Assembly: GCA_003144275.1 (NCBI GenBank)
Contig: NJBF01000008.1
Coordinates: forward strand, 1 to 39,231
From: Candidatus Heimdallarchaeota archaeon B3_Heim
Lineage (GTDB): Archaea > Asgardarchaeota > Heimdallarchaeia > Hodarchaeales > Hodarchaeaceae
Direction of reading: 5' to 3'
DNA: 39,231 nt
Position 1 is the first letter of the stretch. Every line of letters begins with the position of its first letter. The notes below the pieces were generated by a model, which ran no database searches, was not told the DNA's origin, and saw only the letters and a list, made by a program, of their open reading frames with translations. The translations under genes and the position numbers were made by a program. This document shows positions 32,723-39,231 of this stretch, one piece after another.

Positions 32723-34594
32723 ATGCAAGAGCAACTCTTCTTTGATTTACGGAAGGCACTAGCGCAAAGAAACATGGACGAGGTCAATTCTATATATGAA
32801 AGCCTTCCAGAAGAAGATCAATTAATTAGTTCCCATGAAAAATATTGGTATCTCAGGATTGAAGCTGAAGTCCATCATTTCAGACGAAGCAGTTCCCAAG
32901 CTCTACCATTTATCGAAAGAGCTCTAATTCTTGTACCGAAATTATCTCTGACTCATTCACAACTTGGAAGTCTTAACGGCAGATATGCTTCTTGCTTGTA
33001 TAAGACAAAAAGCTATAGAAAGGCATTAGAATACTATACAAATGCAAAAGAGTATAGTGAAACAGATATTCCAAGAAATTTTTATTATAAGTTAAAAATC
33101 CTGGAATGTTTGCTGGTACTTAATCAAAAATCAGAATTTTCCACCTTTTTCTGGGAGATAATTGAGAGTTTATTCGCTCTCCAACTCTCAAAAGTGTGGA
33201 ATCACCATCTCAACTATGTATGGGATCTAGTCACAATTCTTCAGAGAAGTAAGTTGTTTAATGAGATCAAAAATCTGTTGCATGACTACTCCCCAAAAGA
33301 AACTAAGGAATATTCAACATCATATTTATATTTTATTTTTGCTCATTTATCACGTTCAGAAAACGAATATAATGAGTTGATTAGACATATATCGGCAAGT
33401 CTGGAACATTTCCGTGATGAATGGAATCCAATTGACCAAAAGAATCTCTTGGTAAATTGTGCAAGTTTAGTTAAATATCCTTTCAGCGACTTTCAAACAG
33501 CTAAAACACTTTTGGATAAAGCCTTGACATTAAGTCCAGACCCCGATGGTTGGCGAATACATATTCTAAATTCTTTAGGATCAGTACTTCGGTTTACAGG
33601 AGATTATTCACGTGCTATCCGTCTACTTGAGGAGTCTATTAAACTTAGCATGCAGCAGGATAACCTTTGGCGATTAGGATTTGCATATAATACGTTAGGA
33701 ATGATTTATACGCTTTTAGGTAAAAATAAAGAAGCAAAAAATTCGTTCGAATCGAGCTTGGAGTGTAATACTAAAGAAAATAACTACACAGGGAAAGGAT
33801 ATACTTATGGATCTATGGGATGGCGTGAATCTATCTTAAGTAACTATAAATTAGCAGAAGAATTGTACACCAAGAGTATTGCCTCTTTTGAGAAATATGG
33901 AGATACTCCGCCAATTATTTTACTGGCAAAGGCAGAAGTCCTTTCGAATATTTATGCTGCAATGGACCCAGAAATTCAAAAATTACTTGACAACGCTCAG
34001 CATAGAATTTGGACAAGTAAAAAGAGATTAGATCAAGGTAGGTATTACATTGCTCTTGGTAATATATCTCTTAATTTCAAGAATTTTCCTCAGGCAGAAC
34101 ATAATTTCTTAGAGGCTATAAAACTCACTGACATCTATGAGGTAAAATCTCAAAGCCTATTAGGAACTATAAAGGTAAAAACAAGTCTTTACATCAAAAA
34201 TGAGGATCCAGAATGTCTAAAACAAGTAAAAAGAAGTTTAACACAGCTTAAAAGCATAACACGAGAAAACTCCCTACTATGGGCAGAAATGAACCTAATT
34301 TCGGCTATAATTGATATGTCAGAAGGAAATCTAGAACGGGCTTCCCAAAATTTATCTTCCTTGCGCTCTTATTCTGAAACACACAAACTTAAAGGGCTTT
34401 CTTCACGTATAACAAAGCAAGAAGATACCCTAACCATCTATTTAAGGTACAGAAAAATCCATGATCATTTTCAGGATCTACCTAAGCAAGAAGATCTAAA
34501 GACACAATCGTTAATGGATGTAATGGAGTATCTGAAAACAATTTCGCATTTATTAAGCTCATACTTATCAGTCTCCAAACCTAAAAATCCATAA
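32723..34594 (+). CDS. TPR-repeat protein
   Basis: About 623 residues from the ATG at 32723, made of helical repeats throughout; no enzymatic or membrane segment seen. The clearest tetratricopeptide units lie in the centre (from HILNSLGSVLRFTGDYSRAI, then AYNTLGMIYTLLGKNKEA, then TYGSMGWRESILSNYKLAE), with more degenerate ones at both ends (YYIALGNISLNFKNFPQAE). The pattern is like the helper repeats of Asgard and bacterial signalling proteins, so a protein-binding scaffold is the safe call. The frame opens at a GTG (32627), but AGGTGAAG lies 4 bases before the ATG at 32723. The preceding sulfurtransferase ends 126 bases upstream, and they may share a transcript. Confidence 0.8.
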   Translation: MQEQLFFDLRKALAQRNMDEVNSIYESLPEEDQLISSHEKYWYLRIEAEVHHFRRSSSQALPFIERALILVPKLSLTHSQLGSLNGRYASCLYKTKSYRKALEYYTNAKEYSETDIPRNFYYKLKILECLLVLNQKSEFSTFFWEIIESLFALQLSKVWNHHLNYVWDLVTILQRSKLFNEIKNLLHDYSPKETKEYSTSYLYFIFAHLSRSENEYNELIRHISASLEHFRDEWNPIDQKNLLVNCASLVKYPFSDFQTAKTLLDKALTLSPDPDGWRIHILNSLGSVLRFTGDYSRAIRLLEESIKLSMQQDNLWRLGFAYNTLGMIYTLLGKNKEAKNSFESSLECNTKENNYTGKGYTYGSMGWRESILSNYKLAEELYTKSIASFEKYGDTPPIILLAKAEVLSNIYAAMDPEIQKLLDNAQHRIWTSKKRLDQGRYYIALGNISLNFKNFPQAEHNFLEAIKLTDIYEVKSQSLLGTIKVKTSLYIKNEDPECLKQVKRSLTQLKSITRENSLLWAEMNLISAIIDMSEGNLERASQNLSSLRSYSETHKLKGLSSRITKQEDTLTIYLRYRKIHDHFQDLPKQEDLKTQSLMDVMEYLKTISHLLSSYLSVSKPKNP

Positions 34595-34780
34595 CGAAAG
34601 CAAATGAATCTTAAGTGAAAACAAAGTGTTCTCACGAGCATAACGAATTGATCTTGGATCCACCCTCCCACAAATCCCTATTTGGCTCCCAATTATACCT
34701 CTCTTTTCATGTTATCCATGATTTGCATTCTACTCTAGCCAAAATCAGCAGAATGTTAGCAATCTCTAATCTTGGGAATT

Positions 34781-34812
34781 CTGAATCATTTACCAAAGAT
34801 TCAGCTCTTTTT
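34781..34812 (+). terminator. Hairpin/T-run terminator
   Basis: CTGAATC (34781-34787) pairs perfectly with GATTCAG (34798-34804), loop 10 bases, followed by CTC and six T. It lies about 190 bases beyond the TPR stop codon and probably ends that transcript with a long 3' untranslated region. Confidence 0.55.
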
Positions 34813-34884
34813 TCCTTTGTGCTCATAGTTCTTTGCGAATTAATCTATTAGCATCTTTGGGTCGTCTAAAATATCTTTCGGAGG

Positions 34885-34893
34885 TTTATATAC
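34885..34893 (+). promoter_or_regulatory. TATA box of the aminotransferase gene
   Basis: TTTATATAC, preceded by GGAGG. Transcription would begin near 34916, leaving an unusually long leader of about 190 bases before the start codon. Confidence 0.45.
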
Positions 34894-34939
34894 TTCTTAA
34901 AAAGGACAACAAAATTCTCCCTGTACGATTAATATTCTC

Positions 34940-34969
34940 CAATCGCTCGATTGACTTTCTCCTAAGGAG
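34940..34969 (+). promoter_or_regulatory. Two adjacent dyads in a long 5' leader
   Basis: CAATCG-CT-CGATTG (34940-34953) and CTCCT-A-AGGAG (34959-34969) lie 25 to 55 bases after the predicted transcription start. They may be operators or part of a leader structure. Confidence 0.3.
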
Positions 34970-35106
34970 GAAGAAAATAAGTTTCATCTCCATAAAATAA
35001 ATCTCAGTTGCTCTCTTCTTAATAAAGGAATAAACTGGCTTTGAAAAGATAGTTAAGATCGGGTTGGATATTGGTGAGAAAACGTCACAAGTGGAGAATG
35101 AATTCG

Positions 35107-36255
35107 ATGAGAGCTGAACTACGCAACTTTTTCCCAGTCGTTAATAAAGCCATATACTTAAACCATGCAGCAATTGGACCTTCGCCTAAACCCGTAACAG
35201 ACGAATCTCAAAAGTGGGTCCATCACAAATCCTATGGAGATATGTATTTTTCTCCTCTAAGTCAGATGTATGAAGATCTGAATCTTGATCGTGATATATT
35301 AGGGAAGTTAATCAACGCTCGCTCACCAAGGGATGAAATTTCATTTAAGTATAATACTAGTTATGGTTTAGCTGCTATCGCAGAAGCAATTCCCTGGGAG
35401 AAAGGAGATACCATCATTCTAAATTATTTAGAATATACTTCTAATTCCTATACATATCAAGCATTAGCTCGAAAATTTGATCTAAAAGTAAAGACTATTC
35501 CCCATATAAATGGTGTGCTACCTTTAGATAAATTTGAAGCGGCCCTGGATCAGACGACAAGGCTTGTAGCAATATCACATGTGCAATTCAGTAATGGGTT
35601 CCGTACTGATCTTGAAGCACTAGCTTCTCTTGTCCATGAAGGAGGAGGAGAAATAATTGTAGATGGAATTCAGTCTTTGGGAGCTATACCTCTGGATGTT
35701 CAAAAGTCTAACATTGACTACTTAGCCGCAGGAGGATACAAATGGCTTTTAGCCCCCTTAGGAACGGGTTTTCTATATGTACGGAAAGATCTTGCTGAAA
35801 GCTTACAGCCATCTCTTATTGGAAGTATGTCTGATGCGACACCAATGAATCTTTCTCATCATCATTATGTCCCTGGACCTGCAGCTAAACGGTTTCAGGC
35901 TTCGCTAGGACCAAATGCATACCTTCTTGCCGTAGCAGTGAAATTTCTTTTGGATATTGGCATAAATAATATCTTCAATCATATATTAAGCCTAACTGAC
36001 ATCATTATTGAATTCATTCGAGACAACTCTAATTTTGAATTAAATTCTCCCGTTGAAGATATTAAAAATCGGAGTGGAATTATTAATTTCAAATGCCCTA
36101 ACGCGGAAGAGATTGTAGTACGTTTACGAAAGCTAGAAAAACCGATCGCTGTTTCTTATCGTGAAAAAGGTATCAGGATCTCCCCACATTGTTATAATAC
36201 AGAGGAAGAAGTGAGAACCTGTTTAGAAACTATTGCTCAATTAAGTTCTCAATAA
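35107..36255 (+). CDS. Class V aminotransferase-fold PLP enzyme
   Basis: About 382 residues of the cysteine desulfurase/isopenicillin-epimerase-like fold. The PLP lysine is in AAGGYKWLLAPLGTGFLYV (lysine near residue 212), with the cofactor-binding Asp-Gln in IIVDGIQSLGAIPLDV (Asp near 186) and His in AISHVQFSNGFRTD. The start NFFPVVNKAIYLNHAAIGPSP is typical. A C-terminal IRISPHCYNTEEEV matches members of this group that are not SufS-type desulfurases, since the catalytic-cysteine loop of those is not seen. Reaction not assignable: lyase, epimerase or desulfurase. The frame is open to TTG 35071; GGAG is 10 bases before the ATG at 35107 but only 1 before that at 35098, so 35107 is preferred. 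Confidence 0.82.
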   Translation: MRAELRNFFPVVNKAIYLNHAAIGPSPKPVTDESQKWVHHKSYGDMYFSPLSQMYEDLNLDRDILGKLINARSPRDEISFKYNTSYGLAAIAEAIPWEKGDTIILNYLEYTSNSYTYQALARKFDLKVKTIPHINGVLPLDKFEAALDQTTRLVAISHVQFSNGFRTDLEALASLVHEGGGEIIVDGIQSLGAIPLDVQKSNIDYLAAGGYKWLLAPLGTGFLYVRKDLAESLQPSLIGSMSDATPMNLSHHHYVPGPAAKRFQASLGPNAYLLAVAVKFLLDIGINNIFNHILSLTDIIIEFIRDNSNFELNSPVEDIKNRSGIINFKCPNAEEIVVRLRKLEKPIAVSYREKGIRISPHCYNTEEEVRTCLETIAQLSSQ

Positions 36256-36264
36256 ATATAGTGA

Positions 36265-36927
36265 CTATTTACTAATTTTTGTTTCTTCAAGTATTTTGAC
36301 CTTTTTCACAGGGACGCCACTGTAAAAGCTATTCGGATCTAAGATTGAATGAGGTGGAATAACAGAGCCATATCCAACTATGGTGTTATCACCAATTATA
36401 ACTCCAACTCCCAGTATACACCTAGCACCAAGAGTAACATTCTTCCCAATTTTCACTTTTTTGCGGTGAAGTACTCCATTTTTAATATAATGCCCAGAAA
36501 CGATTGCGTCAGTACCAATTAGCGTATTTTCGCCTATATCAAATAAATCTGGATCCCACAGACGAGTTAATATTGAAACGCCTTTTCGACGTTTAAATCC
36601 AAATAATCTATACAAAAAATCTGGTGAGGGAGTGTGGATGAATAATTTACTGGATAAATTCAACGCGATATCTAAAGAAGTTTCTTGAATAGTCCATAGC
36701 ACAAGCCCTAATCCTCTGATCTCCCCCTCTTTTACCCTCATAACTGTTCGTGCAGATTTATTTATTGCTACTAAGAGAATGATCGAGAGAACGTAGGTAA
36801 CAAAGATTGAAAGAATAAGAGTAACTATCGGATGCAGATTCAAAAATTCCATTTGGAAATAAACCAGCACGAAAACCATCAGTAACACGAAAGAGAGAGT
36901 TAGTTGGATCAAAAAAAATAGTGGCAT
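36265..36927 (-). CDS. Membrane-anchored hexapeptide-repeat (left-handed beta-helix) protein
   Basis: 220 residues. Two hydrophobic helices lie in the first 60 residues (MPLFFLIQLTLSFVLLMVFV and VTLILSIFVTYVLSIILLVA), then an amphipathic segment, then a left-handed beta helix from about 115 to 205 with repeats such as IGENTLIG, IGKNVTLGARC and VIIGDNTIVGYGSVIP. The helix core is of acyltransferase type, as in acetyltransferases for sugars or in the C-terminal domain of NRPS-like membrane proteins. It lies just 5 bases after a close paralogue and downstream of the MFS-fusion gene, so all three are one operon. Substrate unknown. Confidence 0.8.
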   Translation of the reverse strand: MPLFFLIQLTLSFVLLMVFVLVYFQMEFLNLHPIVTLILSIFVTYVLSIILLVAINKSARTVMRVKEGEIRGLGLVLWTIQETSLDIALNLSSKLFIHTPSPDFLYRLFGFKRRKGVSILTRLWDPDLFDIGENTLIGTDAIVSGHYIKNGVLHRKKVKIGKNVTLGARCILGVGVIIGDNTIVGYGSVIPPHSILDPNSFYSGVPVKKVKILEETKISK

Positions 36928-36932
36928 CTAGA

Positions 36933-37607
36933 CTACTCCACTTTCCACACGCTTTCTCCATGCCAATCTCTTATCCGTTTTATTGGACTTCCTGCATAAA
37001 TTGAGTTGGCTTTCAATATTCTCTTTGCTGGAATCACTGAATTACTGGCAACTATGACATTATCTTCTATTGTAACTCCTGGTAATATAATTGTTCCAGC
37101 TCCAATCGTGCAATTTTTACCAATGACGATTCTCTTGCGAAAAAGTTCTCCTTGAGATATGGCATGAGCACCAATGATACAACCTGTTCCAATAGATGTA
37201 TTTTCACCTATATTCAATAATTCTACATCCCATATCCGAGTATAAATTGCCGCTCCCTTTCCAATCTTGGCACCAAACAACTTGTAGAAAAGTGAGGGAA
37301 ACATCTGATTGATAAAAAGTTTATTAACGAAGTAGTAGGCTGTGTCAGCGGCAGTCATACCTACACCCCATAAAAATTGATCACGGCCAGTTAAGATGCC
37401 CTCCTCGTTTTTCATAAGCATTCGTGCCCCTTTATGAATAATTGCCAGAAATATTAAGCCAGTGAATAGAGTAAAAGTAATGGATGAGATTAATGATAAG
37501 AACAAATCATCACGAAATACATCGCTGTAGAAAAAGTCGAAATATTGAACCCCGATAAAAATGACAGACGACAGTAACACAATTTGAAATAAGACCCAAG
37601 CAACCAT
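36933..37607 (-). CDS. Membrane-anchored hexapeptide-repeat (left-handed beta-helix) protein, paralogue
   Basis: 224 residues and the same plan as the next gene: two N-terminal helices (about 3-25 and 38-60), a linker containing GILTGRDQFLWGVGMTAADTAY, then hexapeptide repeats from about 118 (IGENTSIGTGCIIG, IGKNCTIGAGTIIL, IEDNVIVASNSVIP) and a SIYAGSPIKRIRDW end. The paralogue matches it position by position over most of its length, pointing to tandem duplication. It starts 10 bases after the MFS-fusion gene (ATG 37607). Predicted to act at the membrane; an acyltransfer to a lipid or glycan is inferred from the fold only. Confidence 0.8.
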   Translation of the reverse strand: MVAWVLFQIVLLSSVIFIGVQYFDFFYSDVFRDDLFLSLISSITFTLFTGLIFLAIIHKGARMLMKNEEGILTGRDQFLWGVGMTAADTAYYFVNKLFINQMFPSLFYKLFGAKIGKGAAIYTRIWDVELLNIGENTSIGTGCIIGAHAISQGELFRKRIVIGKNCTIGAGTIILPGVTIEDNVIVASNSVIPAKRILKANSIYAGSPIKRIRDWHGESVWKVE

Positions 37608-37617
37608 CGTTAATCAC

Positions 37618-39231
37618 CTAGACATCAAGATTCGTAGATGGAGATAAATGGCCAAATACTTCTTCTGCAATATCCACGGCACCATCAAACACACTGCGCG
37701 CCCCATTCCAAGTTGCTAAGTATTGGCAATATTCTTCACAAAATCTCTTTTGAAAATCGTGTAAGGCCTTTTTTAGCTCTGGATCATGTTTATTGCTAAA
37801 AATCACTGCCGATATTCCAGTTTTATTATCTTTATCAGTTATGATGAAATGTTTGCCGTGTCTAACCAGATTTAAATCTCCTTTTTCTTTCATCATCTCA
37901 TTCATAAATGAGGAAACTGCAGTTAGTGCTCCTGAAAGCAATGTGAGCTCAATATTTGTGTCTACCTTTTGTTTGAAAACATAATCGAATAGTGGAAGAC
38001 CACCTTCTTCAATCACCATAAGTAGCGTGAAATCTAACGGTTCATAACTATCTGTTGTCCAGAACAAGGGAAAAGCTGCGAAAATTGCTAATATTATTAG
38101 AACATATATTACAAAATCTAAATCCCCAAGGAGAGGAACTAATAACCAATGACCTACGCCATACCCCGCACCGAGACCAAATGCTAGCGATATAAATCCT
38201 AGGGCATAATATCGGCCTAAACCATCACGGGGGGATAAATCAGCCCACAAGGATGAATCTAGGGTAGGGTGGATTAATGCAAAAGAAAAACCAATAGTTA
38301 GGGCAGATATTATGAAACTTGCTTCTGAATGTTCAAGGCCAAGGATCATTGCAGAAAACACGATGCCATAGATAGCAAGGACGATCAAATTTTTTCTCCC
38401 TATCTTATCAGCTAAAATTCCAGCCGGTATAACAAGAATTAAGTCTCCAATCAGCACTAAAATCCAAAATAACTTATCAACAGTAAATATTTGTTCTCCA
38501 AGTGCTGGAAATTTAAAAATTTCAGTTATATTAAGCACAGATCCTATTAAAGGAAATATAGCGATAGAAATACCTAACATACAATACAATAAGAAGTGTG
38601 TACTAAAATATGCTTGTACAGATCTTCGTCCAACAATTTTCCTGAACTTTGTAGGCCAAGCATCTGGAATCCAGTATTTCAAGTCTCGTGAGAGTAAATA
38701 AAAGATTGCAGTCAGAATCAGTCCTAAAACACCTATTCCAGGGATAATTACAACCCAACTATTGCTTAAGGGATCAGAGGAACTATAATTCGAAGAAAAT
38801 TCATTTCCAACCACTATACTAACTAGGACAACAAAAATAAAGACAAAAATGGCTGTGGAGTAAGTTTTTCCTCGTGACGTCGAATCAGTTAAACCAGCAA
38901 ATAAAGTTCCACTACTCGTAAGGAGAATTGCAAAAAAGAACACAAGTCCCACGAGAGATAATGAGAATAAGATGGTTGAATTAATGAAAACAATGAATAG
39001 GATTGAAGTTATGGACGCTCCCAACATACCAATCATTATCCCTTTCTTAAGAAATTCAGGATGAGAATCAAGATAATGGCCAGTGAAATAAAGTACAAAA
39101 ATGGCGAGGAGAAGGAGAATGCCGAGAATAATTATCCCAAAGCCCATAAAAGGATTATCCTCTGATTGTTCAACATAATCTAATATATCAAATGAATAGA
39201 TTAATAGTAATGTTGCAGCTAGGCACCAAGT
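37618..39231 (-). CDS. MFS transporter with C-terminal longin/roadblock-like domain, 5'-partial
   Basis: 537 codons are present, and the frame is open to the window edge: upstream of the ATG at 39147 it continues as 28 sense codons (including TLLLIYSFDILDYVEQ) with no stop, so the protein very probably starts outside the window. About 370 residues form at least 12 hydrophobic helices with MFS motif A in ILADKIGRKNLIVLA. The last 128 residues (37621-38004) are soluble: GGLPLFDYVF, then LLSGALTAVSSFMNEMM, then HFIITDKDN, GISAVIF and a final helix pair, the strand-helix-strand pattern of the longin/roadblock-like domains on archaeal GTPases, including the Arf/Sar1-like protein here. Such domains bind small GTPases, so GTPase-controlled transport is a reasonable inference. 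First known gene of the operon with two beta-helix proteins. Confidence 0.8.
   Translation of the reverse strand, partial: TWCLAATLLLIYSFDILDYVEQSEDNPFMGFGIIILGILLLLAIFVLYFTGHYLDSHPEFLKKGIMIGMLGASITSILFIVFINSTILFSLSLVGLVFFFAILLTSSGTLFAGLTDSTSRGKTYSTAIFVFIFVVLVSIVVGNEFSSNYSSSDPLSNSWVVIIPGIGVLGLILTAIFYLLSRDLKYWIPDAWPTKFRKIVGRRSVQAYFSTHFLLYCMLGISIAIFPLIGSVLNITEIFKFPALGEQIFTVDKLFWILVLIGDLILVIPAGILADKIGRKNLIVLAIYGIVFSAMILGLEHSEASFIISALTIGFSFALIHPTLDSSLWADLSPRDGLGRYYALGFISLAFGLGAGYGVGHWLLVPLLGDLDFVIYVLIILAIFAAFPLFWTTDSYEPLDFTLLMVIEEGGLPLFDYVFKQKVDTNIELTLLSGALTAVSSFMNEMMKEKGDLNLVRHGKHFIITDKDNKTGISAVIFSNKHDPELKKALHDFQKRFCEEYCQYLATWNGARSVFDGAVDIAEEVFGHLSPSTNLDV

Larger units (their letters stand above)
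34595..35106. other. Intergenic region with terminator, TATA box and dyads
   Basis: About 510 bases without a credible gene; a 78-codon frame starting at GTG 34615 lacks coding character. It holds a hairpin/T-run terminator (34781-34812), a TATA box (34885-34893) and two dyads in the leader of the aminotransferase gene. Confidence 0.5.

Noticed and set aside
34615..34851. 78-codon frame on the + strand starting at GTG
   Set aside because: No ribosome-binding site, no domain, and it contains a clear hairpin/T-run terminator.
1..39231. tRNA genes and CRISPR arrays
   Set aside because: No T-arm GGTTCRANYCC with matching acceptor stem was found in the gaps, and no regularly spaced repeat of 24-37 bases is present.

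Overview
The window reads as an AT-rich archaeal chromosome segment, most likely from an Asgard archaeon (a Heimdallarchaeia-like lineage is my best guess; this is inference from gene content). Supporting signs are a Ras/Rab-type small GTPase, an Arf/Sar1-type GTPase with a longin/roadblock-like C-terminal domain, the archaeal Era-like GTPase + DUF2073 + DUF2072 trio, an archaeal-type AsnRS, a single-domain KaiC/RAD55-like ATPase beside an AbrB-like protein, a split thiamine-diphosphate decarboxylase, TATA boxes about 25-60 bases before starts, and many GTG/TTG starts. I see no tRNA, rRNA, CRISPR array or intact transposase.

Layout. 1-286 is non-coding with a TATA box. 287-2100 is a two-gene ABC-2 export system ending at a hairpin/T-run terminator. 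2195-4480 holds a NudC-like Nudix hydrolase (-) and an acyltransferase-3 membrane protein (+). 4849-6609 is an unassigned 586-residue HTH/poly-proline/double zinc-ribbon protein with a dyad over its promoter. 6630-9268 (-) has AsnRS and an MFS carrier. 9551-13066 (+) has a secreted membrane-anchored protein, the Rab-like GTPase, the AbrB-like/KaiC-like pair and a lipoate ligase/octanoyltransferase-type protein. 13059-16752 (-) has the Arf/Sar1-like GTPase, a phosphohexomutase homologue with eroded catalytic motifs, and its operon partner, an NDP-sugar pyrophosphorylase. 17103-17803 is a gene-poor stretch holding a G+C-rich, hairpin-rich island.

17804-27869 contains a coiled-coil/winged-helix protein convergent with the Arv-type trio, then a run of membrane proteins on the minus strand (MFS, asymmetric heterodimeric ABC exporter, MscS-type channel, EamA transporter) and an acidic unknown protein. 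28208-28946 has no clear gene but holds about 280 bases of nested and tandem inverted repeats, bounded by a TATA box and a palindrome/T-run: a candidate structured RNA. 28947-31412 (-) has the split ThDP decarboxylase, a GNAT acetyltransferase and a BtpA-family TIM barrel. 31661-36255 (+) has a TtuA/Ncs6-like sulfur transferase, a TPR protein and a class V aminotransferase with a long dyad-containing leader. 36265-39231 (-) is a tight operon of an MFS carrier with a longin/roadblock-like tail, whose reading frame runs off the window, followed by two membrane-anchored left-handed beta-helix proteins.

The most interesting points are (a) the same GTPase-associated domain used in two settings, on an Arf/Sar1-like GTPase and on an MFS transporter operonic with two hexapeptide-repeat membrane proteins; (b) the candidate structured RNA at about 28315-28591; (c) the G+C-rich island at 17324-17620; and (d) the eroded phosphohexomutase kept next to its sugar pyrophosphorylase. 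All calls come from reading the sequence; no database search was run.
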